NCBI GenBank assembly: GCA_030512335.1
Contig: JAULSU010000004.1
Coordinates: 5,332,001 to 5,396,000 of the forward strand
DNA from: Immersiella caudata
Taxonomy: Eukaryota > Ascomycota > Sordariomycetes > Sordariales > Lasiosphaeriaceae
DNA length: 64,000 nucleotides
Direction: 5' to 3'
This document shows positions 11,626 through 22,619 of the stretch, piece by piece; within the stretch, counting starts at the first letter, position 1; every line of letters begins with the position of its first letter. The translations under genes and the position numbers were made by a program. The notes under the pieces are model-generated. The model was not told the DNA's origin. It searched no databases and was given only the letters and a program-made list of their open reading frames with translations.

Positions 11626-13392
11626 ATGCGTCTCATCAACGTGAACACCCTTGAGATTGAGGTGTTTCACGGTGCAAGTGTCCCAAAATACGCCATCCTC
11701 TCGCACACATGGGGCCCCGAAGAGGCCTCTCTCCAACAATGGACAAACCGACTGACGAGATTTCGGAAGATGAAGTCCGCTGGGTTCTCCAAGATTCGAT
11801 CCGCATGCAAGCAGGCCTCTCTCGACGAGTTGCGCTACGTGTGGGCCGATACCGTGTGCATCGACAAGTCCAGCTCCGCCGAGCTATCTGAGGCCATCAA
11901 CTCGATGTACACATGGTATGAGAAAGCCACTGTCTGCTATGTCTTCCTTGCCGATGTAGTCGCACGACCTCAGGGACCCCTCGACACGCTTGACCTTGTG
12001 AGGCAGAGCAGGTGGTTTACACGAGGGTGGACTCTTCAAGAGCTGCTGGCACCGAGTGTGATTATTTTCTACTCGCAAGAATGGACTCAGCTGGGGACAA
12101 AGAACGCCCTGGCAGTCCTCATCTCTGGCGTCACAGGCATTGACGAGGTTTGCCTTCAGAAAGCGAAGCGGCTTGAAGAGTACAGCATCGCCCAGCGAAT
12201 GGCCTGGGCTGCCAACAGAGTCACAACACGAGAGGAGGACATTGCATATTGCTTACTCGGTATTTTCGGAATCAGCATGCCCCTGCTCTACGGCGAAGGC
12301 CAAAAAGCATTCAAACGGCTTCAGGAAGAGATCATCAAAGTATCAGACGATCACAGCATCCTCGCCTTCACCACTGAGCTATCCGAGGGAACGGTCTTCG
12401 CACATCACCCCTCGGCATTCACAAAAGGTCGTCACATCCACCCAAACTTTGCGCACAAGCTCACAGCCCCCTTCTCCATGACTAACGCCGGACTATCGAT
12501 CACCACACCACTGATCCAAACTCTCTCCCCGTACTGGGTCCTCGCCCTCCTCAACTGCGTTGAGATTGACCCCCGGCGGGACATGAGACGCTCAATGATC
12601 TATCTCCCCCTCTTCGGCAAAGACAACAGGTTCATGAGGGCTCGAACCCCTGTGAGCATCATCTGCAAAACCCTCGGTGGAACCAGCCCTTATACAAGTG
12701 GAACCGAGATCCAAGACCTCAACAGCCGAACCGAAAGCAGCTACTACATCTCCTACTTCAACCGCGTCTACAACGTCTATGGCACCGAGATGGACATCGC
12801 CATGAAAGGATTCGAGCATGGTCTCGGCACAAGAGCCCCTTTAGGCTTCATGATTGCTTTCCCACGGGGAATGGCCGGGTATCGACTGCACAGTGCGTAT
12901 CCACCTGACGACCTCCGTCCCGACACCAGCTTCTTCATCCAGAGGGCCTCCCGGCGTGATAAGTTGGGTTTCGGTCCAGAAGTGAGGGGGCTGCTCGTCT
13001 TTGAGAGGGAGCACGCGGGGACATCCCGATTCGTGGGCGTATATATGGCAGGGTATGCTTCCGAATCCAATTCCGAGGTGATCCACTGTGAATGGGGATG
13101 CAGGATTGTCGAGATCCCAGACGGTTTTGAGCAGAACGATTCTGCAAAGCTTTTGGAGAGCATCCAGGAGGGCGAGAAGGCCGGAACGCATCCTTGGGTC
13201 CAGTATCACCATTCTGGGAACGCCGTCGTGGAAGCAAACACCCATTTCAAGACACTGGGAGGAGAACCGTGCAGCGACGCGGTGATGGTGGAGATTGTCT
13301 TCGACGTTGACACGCTCGTCCAGGAAAGACAGGAGGTGCTGTTGAGGTTCGAACAAAAGTTTCGAGGCGTCGTAGCACGGAGACCTGAATGA
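11626..13392 (+). CDS. HET-domain (heterokaryon incompatibility) protein, intact
   Basis: A single exon encodes 588 residues. The HET domain starts at the N-terminus with MRLINVNTLEIEVF and YAILSHTWG near residue 21. It continues with WADTVCIDKSSSAELSEAI, a WFTRGWTLQELLAP block, and the GIFGISMPLLYGEG and DDHSILAF motifs that mark the HET-D/HET-E/HET-R branch. HET domains trigger cell death when genetically different hyphae fuse, usually as effector parts of larger proteins. Here the HET domain is followed by about 330 residues with no NACHT, ankyrin or WD40 repeats visible. This is a stand-alone effector-type architecture, common in ascomycetes. I chose the ATG at 11626 because the conserved N-terminus begins exactly there; an open frame extends upstream but lacks conservation. 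No break or stop is seen. Confidence 0.93.
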   Translation: MRLINVNTLEIEVFHGASVPKYAILSHTWGPEEASLQQWTNRLTRFRKMKSAGFSKIRSACKQASLDELRYVWADTVCIDKSSSAELSEAINSMYTWYEKATVCYVFLADVVARPQGPLDTLDLVRQSRWFTRGWTLQELLAPSVIIFYSQEWTQLGTKNALAVLISGVTGIDEVCLQKAKRLEEYSIAQRMAWAANRVTTREEDIAYCLLGIFGISMPLLYGEGQKAFKRLQEEIIKVSDDHSILAFTTELSEGTVFAHHPSAFTKGRHIHPNFAHKLTAPFSMTNAGLSITTPLIQTLSPYWVLALLNCVEIDPRRDMRRSMIYLPLFGKDNRFMRARTPVSIICKTLGGTSPYTSGTEIQDLNSRTESSYYISYFNRVYNVYGTEMDIAMKGFEHGLGTRAPLGFMIAFPRGMAGYRLHSAYPPDDLRPDTSFFIQRASRRDKLGFGPEVRGLLVFEREHAGTSRFVGVYMAGYASESNSEVIHCEWGCRIVEIPDGFEQNDSAKLLESIQEGEKAGTHPWVQYHHSGNAVVEANTHFKTLGGEPCSDAVMVEIVFDVDTLVQERQEVLLRFEQKFRGVVARRPE

Positions 13393-13544
13393 ACACGAGA
13401 GGTGACGCGAAAGCCCATCATCAATTTGCATCCAAAACGCATGCTACTAATAAATACGTGGAAATCCATCAAAAGACGCCGCCAGACCATGATTCCATAT
13501 GCTTAGGTATACCCAAAATGACAACACCGGATTAGCACCCATTC

Positions 13545-15827
13545 TTACGAGCTCGGTGTTGGCTCTTGCAATTTCACGGCTGGTTCGGCCACCGCTCCGA
13601 CTACCTCTTCCGCGGCTACCTCGGAACTACCCAGGGTAGACTTCTCCTCTGGGACAACCTGAATCTCCACGAGTTTTTGCTCTGCCACGTTCACTTCGGG
13701 TTCTTGGGCTGACACCTGAGCAATCTCTCCGACGGCGATGACGGGCTGCTTCGACTCGGGAGTCTGCGGAGCCACCGTCTCTGTCTTCGCCTCGGTGGCG
13801 ACAGCGGGGGCAGTCGGCACCACAGGCTCAGCAGGTGCGCCACTGACTTGCGAGGTCTGAATCTCCGGCGCCTCCACCTTGGCGGGCTCGGGAGCGTCGG
13901 CTGCGACCTTCGCAGGCTCCTCGACCTCAAGCAGTGCGGATGAGGGCTCCTCCGGCGCTGGTGCTTCCTGCGCCTGGGCCACCTCCACCTTCGCAGGCTC
14001 CGCGTCACTCGAGGGGCTGGTCTCAACCGGAGCAGACACCTCGGCTGGCTTCTCCTCAACCTTCTCCTCCACCTTCGGCTCAGACTGCTCCTCCGCCTTG
14101 ATCTCAGGCTTCTCCTCCTCCACGGTCTCGACACCAGCGTTCTCACTCGAAGCACTCCCCTTCGTGACCTGCGGCTCCTCAGGAACAGTCTTCACCTTAG
14201 CCACCTCCACCAACTGCGCTGTAACCTTCCTCAGGCCACTCGCAGTCTGATCAACCTCTTCGCCCTTCTTATCGAGCCCGAGTTGCTTGGTGAACCCGCC
14301 GGCAACCCCCTCCATCTTCTCACGGAACTCCTCGTCGTAGTAGGCCAAGACAGCCGAGTTCCGGTGGGATGCGTAGATGGATCGTGTCGAGTCGATCGAC
14401 GTGCGTGCAGTGGATGGGGGAGCATCACCAGCCAGTGAGAGGGTCGATGACGCGCCGGCAAACAGCGAGTCTGCCATGGCGCCGGACGAGACACGGCTGC
14501 TGGTTGTCGAGTTGGATCGGCTGAGGGAGATGGGGCCTGGTTGCTTCTTCTGCATGTGTTCGAACATGGCGAGCTTACCGGCGACGCCGCCGCCCCCTGG
14601 GGCCTTGAGCTTCTGGAGCTCCGGCTTGGAGGCGCCCGACGACGATGACGACTTGTTCTCGAGCTCCCGGATCCAGGCGAGTCGGCCCGAGGTGAGCGCA
14701 GCGGATGGTGGCCGGTTGCTTGGTGTGCGACGCAGTGGGGGAGCCATGCTGCCCGGAGCGGCGGTGACCGGGGACGGGACCGACGTTGGCGCTTGTGGAA
14801 GGGCTGCGGCGGGCTGCCAAGAGCGTCGACGAAGATCCGAGGTCGACGATTTCGGCGTCGGCAGGGATAGGTTGTCTGGCGTGGCAAGGATAGGCTTGGC
14901 TTCCGGGATGGGCATTCGGTCCGCGAGTTGCAACGCCACTGGTGATGGGATCGATGTCGTCGAATGACGCTTGGTGTTCTCGACGCTGGCGTTAGTACCG
15001 ATACTTCCGCTCCCGCTCCCACTGCTACCATTCCCAACCGTGGCGCCGCCGCCGGTAGTCACCCGCAAGCCCGTAGTGTTAGGCCCGACCGAGCGCAGCA
15101 GACTGATCTCTCGTACGGCATGCCTCTGGGAGCTTGCCTGGGCGGCAGCATCAGCCGCTGATGGAGTCGAGAGATCTGGCGATGTGGCGTTGCTCCACGA
15201 CATGACAGCGCGTCGGCGAGTCGACTTGACCTCGGGAGTCGGAGCCACAACGGGTTCCACGACAGAGTGACGGAGCGAGATGCGTATTGGTTGTGGCTCC
15301 TCCGTGACGGCTGCCTCTGCGCTGGCATTCCGCTTGGTGACTCTGGCGGCAGGTGCGATGTCGACCGTAGGCGCAGTCGATGGTGGGGGGGCCACGGACC
15401 ATGGCCCGGACACGGCCGGTCTCGGGGCTGGCGGAGGCACTGGTTTTCTGGTGATGGTCTGGAGCGTGCTGGCCAGCTGGTCGGTACTCATGGAAAATAG
15501 GTCGGCGATCGGCGTCGCGCTGTACCGGGCCTCGGGATTCCGGCGCCCCGGCTCATTCGCGCCATCTCCTCCGCGTCCACCCCGCGCCGATCGCTTCTTG
15601 GGCGACGGCGGCGAGCTCGCATCCTCCAACCACCCCTCGGCCAACCGGAACGACTCTACCTGCTTCAGATCGACCTCCAATACCGGCGCAACGGTCCCGA
15701 CATGCTGTCCGGTCGTCGCGGTCTTCTTGTTTTTGCTAGACCCGCGGCGCACCAGACTCGACAGCTTCTCCCGGACTTTGGGAAGCCGCATGTTCATGGT
15801 GCTTGCATCATCCCACAGTGACGTCAT
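13545..15827 (-). CDS. Large disordered hypothetical protein, about 760 aa
   Basis: I do not recognise a domain. The frame is uninterrupted in one exon and dominated by Ser, Pro, Ala and Thr in the first 550 residues and by Glu, Val, Ala and Pro in the last 230. That tail is strongly acidic, with repeated EEKPE and PAKVE-like units. A short ordered-looking N-terminus (MNMRLPKVREKLSSLVRRG) and a segment near the middle with AYYDEEFREKMEGV and LGLDKKGEEVDQ are the best candidates for conserved parts. I prefer the ATG at 15827, because upstream in-frame sequence up to 15986 is low-complexity and resembles a 5' leader; an ATG at 15797 is also possible. It ends 150 bp from the convergent HET gene. 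A cytoskeletal or scaffold role is conceivable, but nothing in the sequence proves it. Confidence 0.75.
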   Translation of the reverse strand: MTSLWDDASTMNMRLPKVREKLSSLVRRGSSKNKKTATTGQHVGTVAPVLEVDLKQVESFRLAEGWLEDASSPPSPKKRSARGGRGGDGANEPGRRNPEARYSATPIADLFSMSTDQLASTLQTITRKPVPPPAPRPAVSGPWSVAPPPSTAPTVDIAPAARVTKRNASAEAAVTEEPQPIRISLRHSVVEPVVAPTPEVKSTRRRAVMSWSNATSPDLSTPSAADAAAQASSQRHAVREISLLRSVGPNTTGLRVTTGGGATVGNGSSGSGSGSIGTNASVENTKRHSTTSIPSPVALQLADRMPIPEAKPILATPDNLSLPTPKSSTSDLRRRSWQPAAALPQAPTSVPSPVTAAPGSMAPPLRRTPSNRPPSAALTSGRLAWIRELENKSSSSSGASKPELQKLKAPGGGGVAGKLAMFEHMQKKQPGPISLSRSNSTTSSRVSSGAMADSLFAGASSTLSLAGDAPPSTARTSIDSTRSIYASHRNSAVLAYYDEEFREKMEGVAGGFTKQLGLDKKGEEVDQTASGLRKVTAQLVEVAKVKTVPEEPQVTKGSASSENAGVETVEEEKPEIKAEEQSEPKVEEKVEEKPAEVSAPVETSPSSDAEPAKVEVAQAQEAPAPEEPSSALLEVEEPAKVAADAPEPAKVEAPEIQTSQVSGAPAEPVVPTAPAVATEAKTETVAPQTPESKQPVIAVGEIAQVSAQEPEVNVAEQKLVEIQVVPEEKSTLGSSEVAAEEVVGAVAEPAVKLQEPTPSS

Positions 15828-16509
15828 TTGGGTGCTGTGAGCCCAAAAAGAGGAGGAAAAGGGCGAGGAGAGGACGAGGTGAGGGAAAAGAAAACCTGGG
15901 TGCTTTTCAGTTGCGGATTGCGGGCGGGCGGGCGGAAATGATCGCCAGGGTTTGTTGTTGTTCTTCCCGCTGTTCTTGTCCGGCAAATGGTTTTTTTTTT
16001 CGAGCGCTGTGGAATAGCAATCGGGGGCGTTGCGGAGCAGGACACGTTTGGCGTTTCAGGGGAAATTGCGGGGTGAGTCTGCCTCATGCGTGTCGCAGAT
16101 AACAATGGGAACGCGTCGCCCGCCTGTTGGGGTTTGCACAGCCAATCATGCCTGCGGCGCAATGTTATGCATTCCGCTCAGCGCCCTTCAGGCACACCCT
16201 CCTGAAGTTGATGCTATTCAGGCTCTGTCGGTTATTTTGGGTTGCCTGGGAGGGTGGTATGCATCTGTGCCTGCCACCCCGCGCACGGCACCCCGCGCCA
16301 TTCGCGTTCGCGCCAAGCAATCGGCCCCCTTTCCAGGTCCTTTCCAGGTCCTTTCCAGGCCCTTTCCCGGGTACGTACTCCACAATCGCGCTCATCGCCA
16401 CCACAATGCAAACAACAGTTTCACTGTTGACATGAGATCTCCATCGCAGAGATATCACGTGCGCGTTACCGTAATTGTTTCATTTCCTTTCCAATATTCC
16501 ATGACCCCA
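15828..16509. other. Intergenic region with a short tandem repeat
   Basis: This region lies between the start of the disordered protein gene and the 3' end of the P450. It contains four tandem copies of an 11-base unit, CTTTCCAGGTC with small changes, at about 16329-16372. No coding sequence is supported. Confidence 0.5.
16329..16372 (+). repeat. Four-copy 11-bp tandem repeat
   Basis: Units of CTTTCCAGGTC, with the third and fourth slightly changed, lie 160 bp past the P450 stop. No function is evident. Confidence 0.8.
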
Positions 16510-18180
16510 TCACCACAACCTCTTGAATGTGACCTTCATATCCCGATCGGGCGGTACCGATGCCCCGCCAGACCACCGAACATCATTTTCGGCCGGCCGA
16601 TCCGAAGGCGACCCGTCCTTGTTCACCCAACCAACAAAGTCAATGTCAAATCTCGATACCAGCAAAGCGACGGTCAGCATGATCTCCTGCTTGGCGAAGA
16701 ACCGACCCGGGCATATCGATACCCCGCCACCTGTGCCGCGTTAGTACCGCTCCTCTGGGATCTTTAAAGTTTTGCACTTACCGTAAGGGAAAAAGTCGGT
16801 GGGACCTCCAGCCATGACAAACTTCCTGACGCGCTTCTTCTTGCCATCAGCGCCCACCTCATCAACATACTGAATATGCCGCTCCGGCCGGAATTCCGAG
16901 GCTGGGTGGCCCTCCATGCCCCAAATCTTCTCATCGTAGTGCATGATTTCCGTTGACGCCTGCAAGACAGAGCCCTTCTCCAGACTCACTCCTCCCATCT
17001 CCATCGGCCCAATAACCTGTCTCGTGACATTCATCGACACATGCAGCCTCAACCCCTCAATGTAAACCGCCTGCAACAGCGGCAGCGACACCAAAGTCTG
17101 CGCGTTAATCACTCGCTTCCCCGTCTTCGCATCCGCCTCATACGCCGTCTCCACCTCCTCCCGAATCGCCTCCAGCAACCTCCTATCCTTCGCAACCTCC
17201 ATAACACACCACCCCGTCACCGGAATCGAATTCGCGTTCGACCCAAACACCGTCAAGTTCGTCAACGCCCCCGCCATCGTCTGCAGCGCAAACCCCTCCT
17301 CCCGCAACCACGCCACAAACTCTCGCGCATACCTCGACCCAAACACCTCGTCCCAGTCCTCATCCCTCTCCCTCACCCCATCCAACTCCCCCATCGCCCC
17401 CTCCAAATACCCCCTCGTCGCCGCCAACAACCTATCCCTCGCCTTCCACCCCTTCCTGTTCAAAAACTTGGGCAGTCCCCACACCAAACTCGACGCGATC
17501 TCATCAAACTCCCACAGCATCCCCAACAGTCCCGGGTTCACATCCAATATCCTCCGCCCATTAATCGTCGTAATCGCCGCCGTCGCCATGTCCCTCAGCA
17601 AAAACTCATAAACCTTTACCTCTGCCTCCTCTCCCAAAGGGAATTTTTCCAACCTCTCGCCGAAGAACCGCTGATACTGGTTGCCAAGCACGTTCGTCTC
17701 ATCCGCCCTGGCGAGGTACCGGTGTACCGTCTCGTGCATGCCGTTCCAGTACCTCTTTCCCCCTTCGGATCCAGGAAGCGGGATTTTCTGTCGTCCGGAT
17801 TTATCGCCTCCAAACTTTTCCAAGTCTTGAGGGGTAGCGTTCCAAATGTGCGTCTGCACCATGAGGAAGAAGATATCGGAGGAGACGTTGGCAGAGGTGC
17901 GAAACATGGATTGGATGTAGGACGGGGAGGAGACAAGGTAGGCTTTTAGAGGGCCGAGGTAGAAGCTGACGATGTTTTTGGAGCGCAGGGCGGTGGCGGC
18001 GAGGGAGAGGAAGGATCGCATGTCGGTCATGTAGAGGAGGGTTATGGAGAGGCGGGGGATGCGCGAGGGGAGGGAGGGTATTGCGGGTGGGGGGCGGGTT
18101 AAGGTGTAGAGGGTTGTGAGGAGGATGGGGAGGAGGGTTAGGGAGAGTAGGAGGGTGGGGGTTGTTTCGGGGAGGTCCAT
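16510..18180 (-). CDS. Cytochrome P450 monooxygenase
   Basis: Two exons (16782-18180 and 16510-16730) encode 539 residues. A hydrophobic N-terminal anchor (residues 8-27) places it in the ER membrane. A Pro-rich hinge follows, then an I-helix-like region FGSNANSIPVTGW. The ExxR helix of most P450s appears as YIEGLRLHVS, and the PERF-like segment as FRPERH. The heme loop FPYGGGVSICPG is split by the intron (16731-16781, donor GTAAGT, branch TACTAAC, acceptor CACAG); the heme-ligand Cys is near residue 472. Translation through the intron would stop early, so splicing is required for an active enzyme. The overall style resembles the CYP7/CYP8-like fungal group, but the substrate is unknown. The gene borders a decayed gene block that includes an amidase, so it may be the last live member of an old accessory cluster. 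Confidence 0.92.
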
Positions 18181-18960
18181 TTTAGTGGTTGGTGATGGTG
18201 GTGGTGATGGTGATGGTGAGGTTTGATGGGTTGGTGATTGAGAGGTGGAAAGAGGGGAAAGATTGGTGACTCGGTTGGACTTTGGAGGTGGTTGTGACTT
18301 GTATCCTTGTGATAGGTCCGGTCGCCGACGACATGGGTTGAGTGCCCCGCATCACCATGTTGGGTTAGTGATACCCTACAACTTTTGATATTCTGACTAA
18401 AGTAGGACTAGCCAGCAAATAGATTGAAGCCAGTGGCGGACGATTTCCACCAGGGGGTGATTAAAGTTTGTTGAGGACGCTGCTGTGATTAAGGCCAGAG
18501 CAAATTTATTATCCGGCAACACGCCCTGAACTGCAACGTGATACGCGGCTAGGCGGTGGGAGCCCTGTGACAAACTAGAAAAGGGCGCCGCTAAGATGCA
18601 GAGAGATATTCATTCATGCCCTCTGCATCGAAAAGCAGGATCATTCGAAAGTTTGGATACGCATGGGCTACTTTCCATTGGGCGGTTAGTGACAACACTA
18701 AAAGCATTTTCCTACAACGCTCGCTGTGCCAGATGAGCTTAACCACCCACAGCCCAGACATAAGCCCTGTGACAAATTGGGAAAGGCGTTGTTCATGGTT
18801 AAGTAAAAAGAGGCACTCGAACGATCTCTCCATGCCCCCTAACTCGAGTGGTCGATCAAGTGGGTAGGGGAAATATTGCTATGTATCGGTTCTTCAGGCT
18901 GGCCGCCTACCCTGAATTCGTCGGTGCCGACCCGCCCCACGATGCGGATTGATAGAAGGT
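18181..18960. promoter_or_regulatory. P450 upstream region
   Basis: This region holds the presumed P450 promoter. A GGTGAT/GGTGGT microsatellite lies directly upstream of the start, at about 18188-18225. The rest shows two related GTGACAAA motifs (around 18566 and 18768) but no coding sequence or recognised site. Confidence 0.4.
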
Positions 18961-18989
18961 TAGGTTTGCTGTTGGCCGGTGGCCCAGAA

Positions 18990-19800
18990 TATCGCTCACG
19001 ACCTCACGGCCTCACGACAATGGCCGGATCCATCAGCCCAAGGCCCTCCTTCCATCTGTGCCCAGATTTCAACATCTCGCCTCCACCAGATGGTCATCTC
19101 GAACTCGGTTCCGTGCTCAAGAGCCTCGACCTCGACTGGCGTGCTAAACCCGCTCAGCCTTGGCGACACAGTCGATGGGGGTGTCCCCTCCGACCAGCTC
19201 CTGCCGCGCGATGGATCCCATGTAAAAAAAAAAAAAAAAAAAAAGAAAAAAGAAAAAAAGAAAAAAAAAACAGGCTTCAGCCGTAGCCTTCGCGAGCTCC
19301 GTGCCATGCAAGGCAGCCTCTGGGCCAAGTTATTCGGTAGAGGTGGCTCCAGGGGCAACTTTTCCTTCTTATGCCGCCGCGATGACGATGAAACGCTCAC
19401 GGTCGAAAAACTGCTAGTGCGCTACTTCATTCCGACCCAGGCTTACGTGAAGCTGGCGCTTGAGGCCGACGGCGTAGCGTTTTACGTTCGCAGCACCAAG
19501 CAGAAGAAGCCGGTGTATCTGGTTACCGGGTTGGTGTGGGTTGAGGTGCGTCGCTGTCCAAGATGTCGTCGCGCCAGAGGAAGCTGGCTGGGCGAGGGGC
19601 GGGAACGGATCCGAATACCGGAACAAGTCGCCGGCGCTGCACCTCAGCGTCTACCAGACCGACTACACCCCCCTAACGTGCTCCCCCGTGGCCATGTCTG
19701 TCGAGACCAAGGTAGCAGGCGGGGATCTCGAGGAGGGGCGGATGCAACTGGGCATATGGACGGCCGCTTGGCACCAGCGCATGTGAGGTGCTCGGCGTCG
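18990..19800 (+). pseudogene. Decayed gene of an unknown fungal family with KPVYLVTG motif
   Basis: Pieces of one protein can be read in order but in different frames. First comes FHLCPDFNISPPPDGHLELG (around 19050-19110), then GVLNPLSLGDTVDGG after a frame change near 19140. After that follow the block RRDDDETLTVEKLLVRYF and KKPVYLVTGLVWVE, then a second frame change near 19543 before SLSKMSSRQRKLAG. The KPVYLVTG motif belongs to a widespread fungal family of unknown function that I know only by pattern. At least two frameshifts make a working protein unlikely. Between the blocks sits an A-rich stretch (19219-19272) that reads GTAAAA...ACAG and may be an intron rather than coding poly-lysine. 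A continuous frame runs through this relic into the next one, but that fusion is accidental. Confidence 0.6.
19219..19272 (+). repeat. Poly-A-rich tract, possible intron
   Basis: An almost pure A stretch with a few G lies between GTAAAA and ACAG. Removing it joins two conserved blocks of the KPVYLVTG relic, so it may be a degenerate intron. Confidence 0.5.
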
Positions 19801-19825
19801 CCAGCAAGAACCAACCCCCGCTCCC

Positions 19826-20816
19826 CACCCTACCTGAAACGAATTGACGAAGTCGACGACCATTTCCGATCGATTTTTGAGACCAATTCCGACACCGAAG
19901 CCATCGCCCAGTCGCTCGATGATGAGATCAAACCGTCTGGCAGGAGGGGGTAATGTCGCCCTGCTTTGACACCTGTGCTTCGATCTAACTTCGTCTTTCC
20001 GCCAGACCACTTCATGGCGTCCCTATTGTGTTCAAGGACTGCATTTTCACCCACGACATGGAGTCTACTTCAGGGTTTACAGTTCCTCTTGGTGCCAAAC
20101 CAGCCAACGAGTCGACCGTGGCGGCCAACTTGAGACGGGCAGGTTGTGTTATTCTGGGCAAGGCGGCGCAAACGGAATGGCAAAACGTTCGATGCACCAA
20201 CCAACCCACTAGGTGGACCGTAAAGCGCAACCAATGAACTGGCACCGTTTATCCAAACATGGGGGCTTCAGGGAGCAGCGTAGGGTCTGCCGTCGCAACG
20301 AGCTTAGCACTAGCCTTCGCTGGGGTGGGCGCCGAGGTGTTTATGTGCGCTCGTCGATCACTAACCCAAAGACTTCAACTAACGGCCACGGCACTGTAGA
20401 CCGATGGCAGCATTTGCAATCCTGCTGGGAAGGCCAGTATTATCGGACTCGAGGCAACAGCTGGACTCATCTCTCGTGATAGAGCCATACCGAATTCGAA
20501 CCAACCCGATGCCCTTGGCATCATGGCTCGGAACGTCAAGGATGCTGCTACCTTTTGAGCGCTATGGCTGGCAAAAGCAAGCGAAATCCCCTCACTAACG
20601 AGATACCGTTTGAGAAGATTCCCAATTACCCCCTTTCGCGTGCCACAATTAATCTTATAGGCATTAAGATAGGCGTCCCAACCTCGCTAGTCGGAAAGCT
20701 ACAGCCTGAAGAAGCCAGAAGCTTCGAGGTGGCGTTTTTTTCCGTGATAAAGATGTTAGGAGCCACTGTCATCCACAATATAGTTCTCCTGGCCAAAGAA
20801 TGTTGGAGGCAGGTCT
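19826..20816 (+). pseudogene. Amidase (amidase-signature family) pseudogene
   Basis: Ordered fragments of an amidase are clear. An N-terminal helix YLKRIDEVDDHFRSIFETN leads through a well-formed intron (19948-20010, donor GTAATG, acceptor CGCCAG) to GPLHGVPIVFKD, which carries the catalytic Lys. AANLRRAGCVILGKAAQTEW follows, then the serine-rich signature GASGSSVGSAVATS. Next come TDGSICNPAGKASIIGLEAT and a later part beginning near 20570 (IKIGVPTSLVGKLQPEEARS). Breaks are a TGA before TGTVYPNMG (20236-20238), a TAG before TDGSI (20398-20400) and a one- or two-base loss near 20556, and the last third of the enzyme is missing. Live relatives hydrolyse amides, often in secondary or xenobiotic metabolism. 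This copy cannot work. Confidence 0.82.
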
Positions 20817-22600
20817 GATGGTCCCCCAGTCAATCCGAATGGGTAACTCACATGCAACGCGATCACGGCGACGGCGCCACTTGGCCATGGCGCTCAGACA
20901 GGTGTCCAATTTGCTCCTTCCTACTTCTTCATAAGCCTGGAACTGTCCGAACGGACTCCCAACACCCTGCTGCCGCTGCATCGGGAGTCCACTACTCGCG
21001 AAAAGGGAGCTTGCCGCATGTCCTTGCGGAGCTACGTATCAGCGAGAGATCCGAGACCAGCAGCATTCCAAAGTCAGCCCAGTTCAATATCACAGACCAA
21101 GATTCCCAACCCGTACACAAGAGCGACAGTCAGCCTCCAGCACCCACGGGATTCACGAATCCGAGCGACAGTGGTACGCGGATTGCAGCCAGCACTGCGA
21201 TGCTGAACCACATTTGCTGAACACCAGCAGTTCCTAGCGTTGCTCACACCACGGCTCTTGACCGAGAAGCTGGCAGATGGGCTCGTGCAGGATTTCTCCC
21301 GCTCGAGAGTCATCAGCGATGACGGACTTGTCGGTGGCAAGTCGCAGATGGAGTACCTCAACGAAACGCACCACACGATCGCGACGAAGACTGCCCAGCT
21401 GGGTGTCGGATATGTTCCCCACAGCCTCACCCCTTTCTCCGCCTGGACAAAGAACCGAGTCATCTCCCGGAGTCCCAGAGGGAAGAATGAGGCTGCCTTC
21501 CTCAGTGGGATGAAGTCCAAAATCAGGCATCTAAGGGTACTTAGGACCGCTCTAGAGGGGCCCGTAACGTACATGTAGTGCGTGTGTACAGATGGAGAAG
21601 ACCCAACCGAAAGCGAAAGCGGTGGCGCCTGTCAAAGCATGTCGCAGTCTGGCTCCTGGGTCAGACACATACCACTAGGGCAGTGGACTACTGGATTCAG
21701 CCCTAACTCTCTGTTCTGAGGGCCTACCTCCAGCAATGCTCAACCGTGACTTGCTCGCTGCTGCAAGACCCCTTTCCACGTCAAGATTGCTAAGGTAACA
21801 AGGGATCTTTCGGGGATTTTGTTTTCAAACTTGGGGGCCAGGGCGTCGCGCCCCAATCTCGGTACCAAACTTGAGGCGTGTACTTCTGCATGGCTGGCCA
21901 TGTTTGCAACCGCGCGCGAGCCTCAATCAGCTGATATTGCGGCGTTCTCCTTTCTTTGATAACAGTCGTGTACATCTCAGCCTCCCCGCAATCTACCTGC
22001 CAGACCCGAAGACGAGGACATCAGCTTCTAGCGCGCTCTTGACGCATCGTTTCCGGAAACCCCTAACATCCACAGACAGGATACAGAGCTGCCCCTGCCC
22101 CGCTGAAGTTCAAGAACACACTAGTCGTTCAAACGGTTCGTCTGTGCGCGAAGCTATTCCCAAGTGTTAGGATGAACCTCGAATTCGTGCGCGTGAGATG
22201 TGGGTCCCGCAGGTGCCAGTTGGCTGACTGGTCCAGGAGGATAGATCCCCTCAGGCGGGTCCGGCACTGGCGCCGTCTGCTTTGACAACTTTCACGACCA
22301 ACTTCTGCCCCGAGCGCCCTGGTGCCGCCCGGAACGGGATGTGAGAGGGCGCCGTGACTGGAAACAGGATCGATTTACCTAATTCTATTAGTACCGCGCG
22401 ACAGCGTAGACAACCAGCGGTCGGCACGGGACGAGAGAGCCAAGCGGGCGGCTCCGGTCGCTTCGCAACACCTCGCTAGCACCACTAGCACCGCTCCTTC
22501 CACCTTATTGCGCACGAATTCTCGAGGACGACTGGCAACTCCAGATATGACGGCAGAGAACCAGCTTCCGGGAGAACGAGAGGTGTCCTGCAACAAGCAC
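20817..22600. other. Degenerate region, no supported gene
   Basis: About 1.8 kb between the amidase and rhodopsin-like relics. Frames up to 166 residues exist on both strands, but none shows a domain or plausible splice pattern. It may hold unrecognisable remains of further genes. Confidence 0.4.
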
Positions 22601-22619
22601 GAAGGCGGCAACTCTTTGA

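Noticed and set aside
17041..17949. 302-codon Arg/Pro/Leu-rich frame opposite the P450
   Set aside because: Shadow frame of the P450 coding sequence with extreme composition.
18979..19953. 324-codon frame that looks like a fusion of poly-Lys protein and amidase start
   Set aside because: It joins two different relics by accident. Conserved blocks shift frame inside it, and the poly-Lys part is a likely intron.
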